Shown: piece after piece, positions 11,223 to 21,635 of the stretch
Position numbering within the stretch: the stretch's first letter is position 1
Layout: each line of letters opens with the position of its first letter
Assembly (NCBI GenBank): GCA_001179505.1
Contig: CDMY01000621.1
Location: 13,232-41,190, forward strand
DNA length: 27,959 nucleotides
Direction of reading: 5' to 3'
From: Vitrella brassicaformis
Lineage: Eukaryota > Sar > Vitrellaceae
Made by a program: the position numbers and the translations under genes
The notes under the pieces: model-generated
What the model was told of the DNA's origin: nothing
What the model saw: the letters and a program-made list of their open reading frames with translations, nothing else
Databases searched by the model: none

Positions 11223-12090
11223 AGGAGACTACACAGGTAAGCCCGGGGGAGGACATCCGGCAGTGCCACAGATGGTGGTCTGTGTATGTTTGTGTGTGTG
11301 TCTGTGTGTGAGATGGTGTGCAGGTTGATCTGTTCCGAGTGTTGGCTGAGACTGTCAAGTAGATGGACAGATGGACGGCCTATCGATTGCTAGCTGGCGT
11401 GCGTGATACATGTCTGTGTGAGAGGTGCAGCCTTTTCTGACTTGACTGATTGATCGCTGCATGGAAGTGTCACTCACTCAGTCCATAGCCACACCGCTGT
11501 CCTGTCAGCCATCACTCCCACAGCATCATGCTGATCTCACGCAGCTTTCTCACCACCAAAACACGATAAATGGCTGTGGTGACACTCAGCGGCGCCAGTG
11601 ACAGAGACATGGGCTGAGTGGGTGGCGGATGGCGTTCGCCCGCCCCGCCTCAGATCAGCGGCGGGATGTGTGTGTGCGTGATGGGCGAACGACTCAGGCG
11701 CATGGGCGAGTCCATTCATATGTGCGTGTGTTATTGGCAGTTTAATCTGGATATCCTTGGTCGCACCTCATGAATACCGCCAAAGAGGCTTGCCAGAAAG
11801 TGAGCGTCTCTTGCCTTCTGCAGGCGTACATACCTACCGTCCAAAGAGAGGGACGCACATAGCGCACAGCGGGTCAGGTTTGTGACTCGGAGCAGTCGGA
11901 ATGGGCGGCGGCACACGAGGGGCAGGGGGCGAGTGAAAGGGTGGTCGCACAAAGCGCACACAGGCGGGGTAAGGGGCCAGAATGCCGAGGGAAGGCGTGA
12001 AAGCCGAGAAACGTAGAAAAAAAGGTAGGGTTTCCGGGGTTGTCTCGGATTTCAATTCTCGCCGCGCGATCTCGCCTGGTCTCGCCGTAG
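11223..12090. other. Intergenic spacer, no gene supported
   Basis: This spacer follows the stop of the 9432 gene. It holds TGTG runs near 11283-11310. Frames on the minus strand across 11537-11961 look like antisense chance frames with no conserved character. The right part (about 11980-12090) is probably the promoter or 5' end of the following Cys-rich gene. It contains an ATG at 11982 whose frame cannot be spliced in phase to that gene. Confidence 0.5.
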
Positions 12091-12970
12091 CTCCGTCAGC
12101 CCTGTCACGTATCCCGTGGGGGACCCTAAGTGGCCGATTGCGCACGTCGTTTTTCACGAAGACGATGGGTCGTTTGGCCTTGCTGCCATCCTGCTGGTCG
12201 GCTTCGTAGCCGTTGTGGCATCCCAGCGCACCAGCGACCGACGTAAGCAGAGGGGGGACGCACAGGCGCCGAACTGACCGTGCACCAATGCAGCACCGTG
12301 GCAGATCTCCCCATATATGCCCAAACTGAGTGTTTTCTCTGCTCTTTGTGCATACGGATGGCTGGATGGCTAATCTATGGCTGCAGAGGTGTCGGTGGCT
12401 GCTCATGAGCACGGTAGGTGTTCTTGCCGGCGCCGGATCCTTCATCCGACTGAAGTGCATCCAGCGCATCGCATACATATGTATGTCTGTTGTTCCCGTC
12501 TTCTTTCTTGCAGGTGGGGAGATGTCACTGGCCATGGTCCAGCTGGACCCAGCTCTGGAGCAGGCCAAGAGCACCCTCACGGCCGCTCGTGATCTGATCA
12601 CCGCGGCCATCAACACCATCGACACGGCCCACCGGACCATCATCTCAAAACCAGGTCAGCTCGGTCACATGGCACGTATACCCCCTGGCCACATTTGGGG
12701 GTGTGTGTGTATGCGTGTGTGTGTGTGTATGTGTGTGTGTGTATGTGTGCAAAAGGGGCTTCATGCGGTTACGACAATTTCGGCGACAAATCCGGTGCCG
12801 GCGTGACTCTCTGCGGCGGCGAGGACGAAGTGTGTCTCATTGATGAGGCGACTTCGTTCTCAGGTTATGGCGAGTGCATCAAGGAGAGCGAGGTAAAGGG
12901 AAAGCACGCGCCCTGCGGCGGGGAGAAGGGAATCTGGAAGAAGTGGGGGGGCAAGTTCCTCTGCAGCTAG
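12091..12970 (+). CDS. Small Cys-rich protein with possible membrane anchor (5' end unresolved)
   Basis: Four exons are phase-compatible: 12091-12242, 12387-12413 (only 27 bases), 12514-12654 and 12756-12970, giving about 177 residues. The first would encode a hydrophobic stretch (GLAAILLVGFVAVVASQ). The third encodes an amphipathic helix (DPALEQAKSTLTAARDL). The last encodes a 70-residue module with six Cys (in ASCGYDN, LCGG, VCLID, ECIK, APCGG and FLCS) and many Gly, as expected of a disulfide-bonded extracellular domain. No start ATG joins the first exon in phase, so either a 5' exon is missing or translation starts inside the third exon, where the second ATG (12535) lies in a good context (GCCATGG). 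In that case the hydrophobic part would not be coding. The family is not recognised. Low TG-repeat introns resemble those of neighbouring plus-strand genes. Confidence 0.42.
12696..12749. repeat. TG-rich microsatellite in an intron
   Basis: Interrupted TG/TATG/GCGTG repeats fill the intron before the Cys-rich exon and take the place of a normal pyrimidine tract ahead of the acceptor CAAAAG at 12755. Confidence 0.8.
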
Positions 12971-13178
12971 CTGATAGGCTGGATCGAGCTCGATAGTAGG
13001 GTGGGGCTGAGTGGGGTGGGGCTCGTGGGATCACTCCACCTGTCTGTCTGCCTGTCTGCATGATGGATGGGTTTTAAATGACGTGTGCTCTATGTGTGTG
13101 TGTCTCTTTGTGGTGTGACGTGTTGTGTTCTGCCGCTCTCCTTCTTTTCCGGTGAGTATAGACAGCACAGAGGAGACT

Positions 13179-13196
13179 GGATGGATGGATGGATGG
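13179..13196. repeat. (GGAT)n tandem repeat
   Basis: Four and a half perfect copies of GGAT in intergenic DNA. The same unit recurs near 16969-16981, 21269-21283 and 24100-24117, each time in non-coding sequence. Confidence 0.85.
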
Positions 13197-13420
13197 CCTG
13201 TCTGTCTGCTTGCGTGAATCGGCGGTAGGGGGGCTGTCGCCGTACACGTCACATCAGAGAGAGGGACGGTCGTGTGTCGCGATCTATACCGGCCGGTGTG
13301 TATATCTGCGTGGGTACATAATCGTGAGGGACGCACAGACGCATCAATCAATTACTGGTGGAAGAAGGTTTACAAAGCGCTGTTTCCAGACACATTGTGT
13401 AGGTCTGTGCCGCACACACA

Positions 13421-13508
13421 TCAGTCAGTCAGTCAGTCGGCCAACAAACACCACTGATTGCATGATGCGATCCATACACATCAGGCAGTCAGTCAGTCAG
13501 TCGTCAGT
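13421..13508. repeat. Two diverged direct repeats carrying (GTCA)n arrays
   Basis: Segments starting near 13419 and 13475 share an ACACATCA core followed by a run of GTCA units ending in GTCGG or GTCGTC. They are separated by about 55 bases. No coding or RNA function is evident. Confidence 0.6.
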
Positions 13509-14214
13509 CGTCGAGCCGAATAAACAGAAAAACACATAACACACAGCCAGGCACCAGACATACATGGCCGGTGAGATGCATGCACACATGCACGCGTACC
13601 GGAACTGGCAGGTGGCACTTGGTCGGCCTCAAGCCGCTCCTCAGCCCCTGCAATCAATCAGTGGGCGTACACACACAACAGACATCCGCTGACTTGACAT
13701 GTGTGTGTTTTCATGCTCATGCACTGAATGTGGCAACATCTGTGACCAGCCGCCCAGCATTCAATTTTCCGGTCCTCTGTCCGATGATTTCAATCATTTT
13801 TTGCATGTTGCGTTGCCGGATTTCGCCTGTCTCTGTCGTATATCATGAATGCTCTCTGCCTGCCTGCAACGGTGATGAATATGTGATGAATTCTCTTCTG
13901 TTCTCTCCCTTTTTGGCTTGTAAAGGGGAGATGGCCGGCTTACAGAGTCTGAGATTAACACAGAAAAACACAACAATCACAGCGCCGACAACATACCGAG
14001 TGATTACTGATGTGTTATTCCTGAGCGGTTACCTGTACAGGTAACCGTGCTTCTTGCGTGCGCCCAGCCAATCAAGGGGCACACGCAAGAGACACAACGC
14101 ATTAGCTGTAAAAGTCACCCATCATTGCATGCGGCTCAAACTGTCGTACTCAATTCCATCAGCCGGCAACGTTGTGCGGAAGTCTTCCAACTCGTCCACT
14201 TGCGTCAACGACCC

Positions 14215-14456
14215 ATGCAGCCATGCCCATGCAGCCAAGACGAGGGCATCGAGCCAAGCAAGGTAGGTACCCTGCACCACGGCCAACACGACCCCAGCGG
14301 CTGACTGAGTTGTGTCTGTGGTGTGGTCAGGGTGTGTCTGCCCGTTTCCGCCCTCCTGAGGATGTGTCGCCGGTGACCAACTCGCATTCGTTCCTCAAGG
14401 ACGGCATCCTCTTCGCCCTGAGCATGTGTCCACTTGCTTCATTGCATGCATGCTAG
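14215..14456 (+). CDS. Possible small two-exon gene, weakly supported
   Basis: Exons 14215-14262 and 14331-14456 join in phase 0 with a good donor (AAG/GTAGGT) and a TGGTCAG acceptor. The product would be 57 residues, beginning MQPCPCSQDEGIEPSK and continuing FRPPEDVSPVTNSHSF, with no hydrophobic leader and no recognised family. It lies just upstream of the secreted protein gene. The splice sites are the main support; the frame could be chance or part of an upstream exon of another transcript. Confidence 0.22.
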
Positions 14457-14614
14457 GGTAATGCATGCACGCCCCCAGTCTTGGCCCCCCACCTCTTCAT
14501 CGGCTCCTCGCGCGACCTCCCCCCTATTCCATTTATCCATCCCATCCAATTCCCATCCACATATTCCGATTCATCACGAGGGCCTCCCCTTGCCTGTCCC
14601 GTGACACCGCAACA

Positions 14615-15374
14615 ATGCATTGCAGCACCGCCTCCATCCTCCTCGTGTCCGTCCTCATCGGCACTCTCCTCATCTCCCCCGCCATCGCCACAAGAGCCAC
14701 CGCCCCGTCCGTCTACGTCAATCAGCTCGAATCAGACTCTGCGCTTGGTGAGGATCAGCGCCATGCCACTGAGGAGCCCGGCAGCCATGCCAAGGCGTTC
14801 GCCCACTACGTGAGCCACAAGGCGGCCCAGGAGCTTGCAGACCTCATCCATAGCCACCCTGCAGGCTCAGCAGGGGACACCTCGGCTCCCGTGGCTTTCT
14901 CGACTCTGTCTGTGGATGAGAACCACGGCGGCTACGGCGGCCACGGCGGCTACGGCGGCGACGGCGGGGGTGGGCAGCCGGTGGTGCGGATGCCCCCTGG
15001 CCTGATTGAGCGCGCCAATGGGATGTATGGCGAGATCAGGGAGAGCCGCACCCTGCTGACCAAGCTCAGATCGGCGCTGTTCAAGCACATGGTACAAGGG
15101 GGAGAGAGAGAGGGGAAGCGAGAAGGGGACGGGACACCTGTGGTTCTGTGTGTGTGTGTGTGTTTATGTGTTGGAAACAGATAAGTCAGGCGATGCAGCT
15201 GATCCAGATGGCAGCGCAGGCGTGCTGCGAGAAGCTGTCCAAGGCCGAGGGCATCATGCAGACATTCATTCACCAGACCCCTACTGGCATCATCCCACAG
15301 ATCAACACCATGTTCAAGGCTGTGGTACGCTGCGCACACCGCAACATGGGCATTCATGCTGTGGCTGCATGTCT

Positions 15375-15408
<34 letters not shown>

Positions 15409-16866
15409 GTGCAGGCGGCCGCTGCTGTTAGACTGGCGCGTCTGCTGCAGGAGCTGCAGCGATGCTACCTGGAAGAAGCCAAGGCGCGCTGGCAACTCGT
15501 AAGAGCATACAGACACGTGCACATGAGGGAGGCAGTGGACATTGACGCTCTTGGTGTAGGCCGACAAGGTGGCCACTCACCGCGAGCACATGAACGCTCT
15601 CACCTGGCAGCTGGCCAGACCGGATCACTTAAGATACGCGAACTCATGGCCCAAGCCTGTACTGTCTTTGTCTTTGTCTTGTCATTATCGATCAGAAAAT
15701 GTTTGAGGACGAGATCCGCTCCCTCACCGGAGAAGTCCAATCCCTACCCAGGGTAAGCACAGAGACAGACAGACACCACACCCTTTTATTCCTTGTCTAT
15801 GTCCATGTCTCTGACTGTCTTGATGTGTCTCTGTTATGTGCAAATGGATCGATACATAGGAGTTTGAGAGAAGTGTGGACTGCGAGCAGGGCGGCGATAC
15901 GCTGGACCCCCTGTCGAGCGACCCGTCATGCCGTGTGGCCTTCAAGCAGAACCCCTGCTGCCGCGGCACCACCGTCCACCAGTGCGCTGCCTCTTCAGCC
16001 AGTGCCACCAAGACCATCAAACGGATTCTCACCGTCTACTGCGAGCAAAACGGAGGTAAGGTAGATCAGCCACAATGGGCGGGGGAATGAATGGCCAGGT
16101 CACTTTCTCTCTCCCTCCCTGTGTGCAGGTGGCGGTGTGTCGCTTGGCGACTTCTCAGACACCTTTGGAGGCTTCTGTACGTGATGTGCAAGGAAGAAAC
16201 GATGCCAGATCAGATATCACCACTCACTCACCCACTCAGCTATCTCTGTTTTTGTCTTCAGCAGCTGGCGGCGATTTCGGCGGCTTCCACAACACCTCTT
16301 ACTCGGCTGGCTCGTTCAAGGGCCCCATCAATGCCTTCCCCCAGCTGCCAGCCCTCGCCACCCATCCGCAGCAGCAGCGTACATGCCCCACAAGACCCCC
16401 GCCACCCCTTCACATCAGGGAGGGGGTGGCATCTGGACACACAGCCCATACTGTAAGCAAGCCATTGATCGCTCAAAACCTGGATGGACACACGTCGCCT
16501 GCGTGGCGTCTGTGTTGGTATGTCTGTCCACTCCACTCAGTCACGAAAAGGAATGTGTCGAGCGCTGCGGACGACACGGCCCTGCTCGAGGGTGATCTGT
16601 CCTCCTTCCCCCGGGTCCCGGACTCCGGCCTCTCCGAAGACGACCTCTCGTCCGGTCGGTACACATTCCCACAGACACTCACCAAGTGCCATCCATTCTG
16701 TCTGTCTGTCTGTCTCTTGTGTGTGGGCTCAGTTGCGCACGCGTTGAATCGTTCGGTGACGATGTCGCACTTCACGACCCCCACCCACTACAACTTCTCC
16801 TCTTTTGGGGGCAACACGACTCAAGCAGCGGGGCGCAGGAGCGTCATCGGAGGGGAGCCCTGCTAG
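14615..16866 (+). CDS. Secreted protein of unknown family with signal peptide, ten exons
   Basis: Exons 14615-15091, 15181-15324, 15415-15498, 15560-15658, 15696-15752, 15860-16055, 16129-16176, 16262-16378, 16541-16654 and 16733-16866 all join in phase (489 residues). Residues 1-25 form a classical signal peptide (hydrophobic SILLVSVLIGTLLI, likely cleavage after SPAIA). A Gly/Tyr/His stretch (GGYGGHGGYGGDGGGG) lies near residues 110-125. Residues 130-290 are helical and contain CC and QRCYLEEAKARW. Exon 6 (residues 287-352) is the most structured part, with seven Cys including NPCCRG and a TVYCEQNGG end. The C-terminal third is low in complexity, with several N-glycosylation sequons such as NRS, NFS and NTT. 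It is probably exported to the surface or the endomembrane lumen. No known domain is recognised. It could be a type I membrane protein if a downstream exon is used, but no such splice is in phase. Confidence 0.66.
15377..15405. repeat. (TG)n microsatellite in an intron
   Basis: An uninterrupted TG run of about 14 units directly precedes the acceptor TACTGTGCAG of exon 3 of the secreted protein gene. Confidence 0.92.
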
Positions 16867-17252
16867 AAGAAGAATTGATGGCTGGATGGCGGCAGTGCAG
16901 ACAAACAGAGGAGAGTGCACATGCGGAGGGAGCGAGGGAGAGAGGGAGGGAAGGCAGAGAGACAGCGGTGGATGGATGGATGCATGGAGGTTACATGCTG
17001 ACATCGTGAGGCTGTGAGGCATCTGGACATACGGACGGACGGACGGACGGACGGACGCATGGTACATGTCATGAATGGCCTGTGGAATGGTGGGTGGAAA
17101 CAGAGATTCCAAGTCACATCAATGGTCGTATCGATGACCCGGACGACCCGGACATCAACACAGACGTAACCAACCAATCTGGCAGTACTCACCGTTCGTT
17201 AGTTTGACGCCGTCGTGTGTGGTTTGACGATTTGCTGGCCCGGCTTGAGAGC
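16867..17252. other. Intergenic spacer with (GGAC)n array
   Basis: The spacer follows the stop of the secreted protein gene. It holds a GGAC tandem array at 17032-17056 and a GA-rich run near 16925-16965. A possible exon at about 17103-17154 (open frame rich in Asp-Pro, followed by a GTAACC donor) could not be joined in phase to anything nearby. Confidence 0.5.
17032..17056. repeat. (GGAC)n tandem repeat
   Basis: Six copies of GGAC in intergenic DNA with no coding role. Confidence 0.9.
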
Positions 17253-17449
17253 ATGCGGGCAGGGACGGCCGACCCGACAAGCGAGACATGGAAGCAGTCC
17301 AACCAGCAGCTCCTCAACTACCACAACGCACAAGTAACCAGACAGACAGAGACACACACAACAGCAACTGATGTCTCCCTCCCTCCCTCCTGCCAGACAC
17401 ACAGACAGAGACCCCATCCGTCTGTGTGTGTGGTTGGTGGATGATCTAG

Positions 17450-17607
17450 TTCCGTTGTCTGGCGGGTCGGCCTTGTCTGCCACAGCGTCGAGTGGTCGGC
17501 TGGGCGTCACCATTGTGCTGGCCGTGTCGGCCGTGGCGCTCGCTGCGGCGCTGGTGCTGGCGACTGTGTACATGTACAAAGACAGCATGCTCTTCGCTGC
17601 CAGATAG
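17450..17607 (+). CDS. Orphan terminal exon encoding a transmembrane helix and short tail
   Basis: After a CTAG acceptor the frame reads Ser/Ala/Gly-rich sequence, then a clear membrane helix (VTIVLAVSAVALAAALVLAT), then VYMYKDSMLFAAR and stop. This is the typical end of a single-pass or tail-anchored membrane protein. An exon-like stretch upstream (ATG at 17253 to donor 17334, containing SETWKQSNQQLLNYHNAQ) is plausible as protein but ends in phase 0. None of the acceptors before the helix exon fits that phase. The parent gene is therefore unresolved. It could be a separate small gene or an alternative end of the secreted protein gene at 14615-16866. Confidence 0.28.
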
Positions 17608-17904
17608 ATAAACACACACACAGACACACAGACGAACAGACAAATGTGAGACCGACGCACACACAATGCATTGTATGAGACTGACGCATGTGTGAGTCTC
17701 CATGCTCTCATGAAAGAAACAAAAGACCTGTGTCTTAGCCGCTGTCAGCTGCCTGCAGCAGGTGGGCAACGGCCTGCGCATCAGTCTGATTGGACCAATG
17801 CGCAGCACATTGCACACTCAGATGTTACAGCTGACAGGGTACATGAAGGACATGAGAAACGAGTCCGTTTACTCACAGCCGCACCACTGGGCAGCCACCT
17901 CTAG

Positions 17905-20466
17905 CTAGCTATTGGCTTCCTCCTCATCCCGCTCTGTGCTCTTCCTCTCGGGGCTCCCCTCCACAGACACCGACACGGCACCATTCGGGCTGCCCGCCCC
18001 GTCCCCCTCCCTCTCAGACACAGCAGCCTCAGGCGGCTGCCTGTCAGCCCCCCCGCCACCGCTGCCATCGTGTGGCGGCACTGCTGGCGCCGCAGTAGCT
18101 GGATTGCCGATGCGACTGAACCACGGCTTCGCGAAGCCGCCTGCGGCTGCTGGTGTCGCCGTGTTGATGGGGTGCAGCCCATTGAGGGCCAGCGGCGCCT
18201 TGACGCCATCACGGCCGTCCTCCCTGGGTCCATATGTGCTGCTGGGAACGCCGTTGGTGACATGCGGTGAGTTGGCCGCGGCCGCCATGGGTTGGGGGGG
18301 CGATGCGACGCTTGAGGGTGCCGAGGGCAGGTCGGCTGAGAGGCTGTCGAGGGTCTGTTCGAGCAGTGTGCGGGCGGCCTGTACGCGGGACATGTCCAAG
18401 CCAACGAACGCCTGAGGAATCCAGGAAGATTGAGAGCGTGGCGGCGGTTCAGCCGTGATCACATGTTGCCTGTCTGTATGGCGTACGTATGATTGTTGCT
18501 TCTGCTCGAAACCGATGCACTTGAGCAGCGCCGGTGTGGACCGTTTCGTGCCCAGACGCTCTGCACGCACACAAGCCACACAGACAGCTCATGTGTGTGC
18601 GCCTTAGTGAGGGCACCGATGTGTTGTGGCCTCACTGACCATTGAATCGCGCGCTTGACGCGTTTATCTTTCGGTACCGGTCGGCGTCAGGATACGTCAG
18701 CAGGTTCTTCAATATCAACTGCAACCATACACACACTCTCCCATTAGCATCTCCTCCCTCTTTCTTCTCCCCGATCCATCCATCTCCAGCGGCTCCACCC
18801 ACCTGCAGGGTGGCCAGTGTCTTCTTGGCCTCCTCCCTGCCCTCACAGTCGTCAACCAGGGCACGCACACACGCCGACACCTCACCATCGACCGCTGCCA
18901 TCTCTCGCGCGTCCGATGCAGCAGGCGACGGCGACGTTGGCCGCGACGTGGGGGGCTGCTGGATGGCGTCGGTCATCGAGGGCATCACGCCATCCACCTC
19001 AGCAGCACCGCTGGCCTGGCGCAGAAAGCAACAAGGAGGATGCCTTCCGCCTTTCTGATGCATGTCTTGCCGGCTGTCAACGGCTCACCTGGGATGGCCT
19101 TTGGTGCTGCTGCTGCTGCTGTTGGAGCAGGCTTTTGATGACGCCGGCCATCTCCCGCAGCTCGTGCCCCTGACGCTGGACCATATCCAACAACTGACAC
19201 GACAGCACATACAAACAGACATGGGCGAGATGACCTTGGGCACTCATCGGGTTGTCATGTCAGTCAGCCTCACCGCGTCCTCCCGCCGCTTGACTTCGTT
19301 CTTCATCTCCCGGATCTCATTCGAGAGGGCAAACGACATCGACAATGACATGGGAGGCATGCCAGGGCTCAACTCATCTGCACACAAACGCACACACGAG
19401 GAACATCAGACTCAGCAACACGTGTCTGACCACGCCCGGCTGTTCCCCTGGCTGTGTGCTCACTGACCTGCCTCTCCGTTGGTAGCAGCAGCGGCAGGGA
19501 TAGGTCTGCCGTCCATGTGCTCGTCTCCTGCCCTCCTCATGCCCAGCCCCCTGCCGCCCCGCCGCCCGCTGTCGTCCTCATCGTCACCTTCCAGTGGCAA
19601 CGCACCACCGCTCTCGGCCGCCTCACGGGGAGCAGCAGCCGCCTCCTCGATGCGCCACTTGGTGTACATGTCCTGAGCAATCAGTGAGGGAAGGAGTCGT
19701 GACACAGGCGTGTGTGTGTTGTGTGTGTGGTTCTGTGGTTTTGTGGTTGCTTGATTGGGTAACCCACCCAGACATAGTGGAGAATGGCATATGCGCCGAA
19801 GGATATGATCATGGGCACAGTCCACTCCTGCAGACGCTGAACCCAACCCTTGCGACGGCCTGCACCACAGCCACACCGTCAAGCCAAGCGAACGATGTCA
19901 CATCCACTACTCTGTTCTCCCTCCCTCCCTCCCTCCCTCCCTCCCTCCCCTCTCTCACTCTTGATGCGTCCGTAGGGGTAGGGATACGAGCCGAGGGGAT
20001 AGGCGGCTGGGTAGGGCGGGGGCGGCATGGAAGAGGGCACCAACGCAGAGGCCACAGCGGGGGTGGGCGATGGAGGTGACGGAGAGGGAGATACCTGAAC
20101 AGCAATGTTAGCACCAGGGGGGAGGGCAAACAACCATCACATCGCCTACCGCACAGACACACACATCGGTTTCTTTCCCAGTCTCACCTGCGTCTGTTGT
20201 TGCTGCTTGACGCGTTGGAAGGCCTCGGCAATCTCGCTGTCCGGCAGTCCCTTCTTCTTTAGGAACTCCCTCTTCTGCTCCTCAGACGCCGCTTGCACTG
20301 CTTGCGCGCCAACCACCCCGATATATGCAGCCACAATCACAGGAAGGAGATATCGACATAGATGCGCATTCAGCGTGTGTGTACCTGATGGGTGTGACAG
20401 GAACCGCACCGCGTTCTGCACCTGGTCCTCCCGAATCGTCCCATTCGCTGGTGGGGGACTGCTCAT
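17905..20466 (-). CDS. PEX14: Peroxin-14 (PEX14) with a C-terminal PUB domain
   Basis: Eleven exons join in phase: 20466-20385, 20297-20188, 20094-19959, 19859-19768, 19672-19468, 19377-19274, 19193-19089, 19015-18803, 18718-18640, 18560-18487 and 18411-17905 (568 residues). Residues 12-60 match the PEX14 N-terminal domain that binds PEX5 (AVRFLSHPS, then KREFLKKKGLPDSEIAEAF). A Pro/Tyr-rich linker, a hydrophobic segment at 110-140 (TVPMIISFGAYAILHYVW) and a coiled coil at about 215-275 (NEIREMKNEVKRRED, polyQ) follow in the usual PEX14 order. Residues about 320-425 then match a PUB domain: TLATLQLILKNLLTYPDADR, YRKINASSARFNERLG, and ALLKCIGFEQ. Known of the families: PEX14 docks cargo receptors at the peroxisome; PUB domains bind the tail of p97/VCD-type AAA ATPases. 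Fusion of the two in one protein is unusual. The tail of about 150 residues is Ala/Pro/Gly-rich and acidic at the end. The start ATG is the first in frame. Confidence 0.87.
19919..19950. repeat. (CCTC)n microsatellite in a PEX14 intron
   Basis: The CCTC array is read as GAGG on the gene's sense strand. It lies just after the donor of exon 3 (19958). Confidence 0.85.
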
Positions 20467-20718
20467 GTCAGTCAGCGAGATCAACGAGATACAAAAGCGA
20501 ACGAATCATGCTCGTTCTGATGCACAGATTCGCCACAAGCCCAAAGGAATCTGCTTTTCCCTTTTTGGCTTCAAGCTCGCAACACGATCGCATCGCGCCA
20601 GGAGCAAAAGGGCGTTGAAAGAATCCTTTGCTGTGCAGCGGCAGGTCCGCAGATGACGGCTACACAGCGGCATTGGCATCTTTCACTCCCCTGAGTGCCG
20701 CACCGTATCCAGTCGAAT
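20467..20718. promoter_or_regulatory. Divergent promoter between PEX14 and bL28m
   Basis: This interval is 252 bases between two start codons. It contains AGCTCGC at 20574-20580 shortly after TTTTCCCTTTTT, the same order as in the promoter at 9174-9431, and TTCGCCAC at 20529-20536, which recurs in the ALG5 promoter. Confidence 0.6.
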
Positions 20719-21602
20719 ATGCCGAAGAATCTGTCCTTGTTCGGCAAGTATCTGCGTAAGGTGGGCAAGATCCACTGGCGGGGCTTCAAGCGGCACCAGA
20801 TCGCCCACCCCATCCCCGTCAAGGCGTACGGCAGGGAGCCCACCGCGGCGGCGTCGACGGGCCTGTACCACGATGAGGACTTCAACTACTACTCGTACAT
20901 CGTGTGGACGATGGACAAGTTCTGGACAAAGGCCAAACCCAACACGTTCAAGAAGGACATTAAATCCAAGCGGCTCAACACGGAGATCAAAAACCTCAGA
21001 GTCACCACATCAGGTAGAGAGGAATGTGTGTGTGGTGTTTATTGCGTGCGTGCGTGCGGTGTTGGTATGTGCTGTGCAGCGCTTCACGCGATGGACGACA
21101 TGGGTGGGTTTGACGAGTACATTTTGCGGACGCCGCCGCAGGAGATGCGGTCCAACATGGGCGAGCGGATGAGAAACGTCATGTACTTCTACCAACACAA
21201 CCCCGGTGGGTAGGGTAGGCCGGGGCCGCACGGACGGACCACCACACACATATGACTGACTGACACGGATGGATGGATGGATGGAAGCACGTTTCCCTCT
21301 CTTTGTATGTCTATTTGTCTGTTCAGAGGTCCGCGAGTGGGCTCTGCCGTGGAAGGTCTTCTTGCGGTTCAAAGACCAGGTAGGTACGCGCAGTACGAAG
21401 GAAGGGCGTCCATGCATAACCATCACTCACACACATGCTGTCGTGCTTGTTTATGTGTGTCAATCGGATTGAGTCAGCGCGACCCCTACTTTGCCCGCCA
21501 CTGGCACTACCTGCGGAAGGAGAGGAATGAGAAGTGGTTCGGCAAGGCGTGCGCCAAATTCTCACCCTACTACCTGCCTCCGGAAGAAAGTACCTACAAC
21601 CA

Positions 21603-21635
<33 letters not shown>

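Larger units (their letters stand above)
12971..14214. other. Long intergenic spacer rich in simple repeats
   Basis: No gene is supported in these 1.2 kb. The stretch holds a GGAT array (about 13179-13196), GTCA arrays at about 13424-13440 and 13483-13508 inside two similar segments that both begin with a CACATCA core, and AT-richer sequence at 13740-13930 than elsewhere in the window. I see no tRNA cloverleaf, rRNA or transposon protein. Confidence 0.55.

Noticed and set aside
11834-12643. A 269-residue minus-strand frame
   Set aside because: It is antisense to the helical and membrane exons of the Cys-rich gene, has a composition expected of a shadow frame, and has no splice or family support.
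13410-13510. CRISPR-like or repeat-spacer array
   Set aside because: The GTCA units are simple tandem repeats without regular spacers, and the DNA is nuclear eukaryotic.
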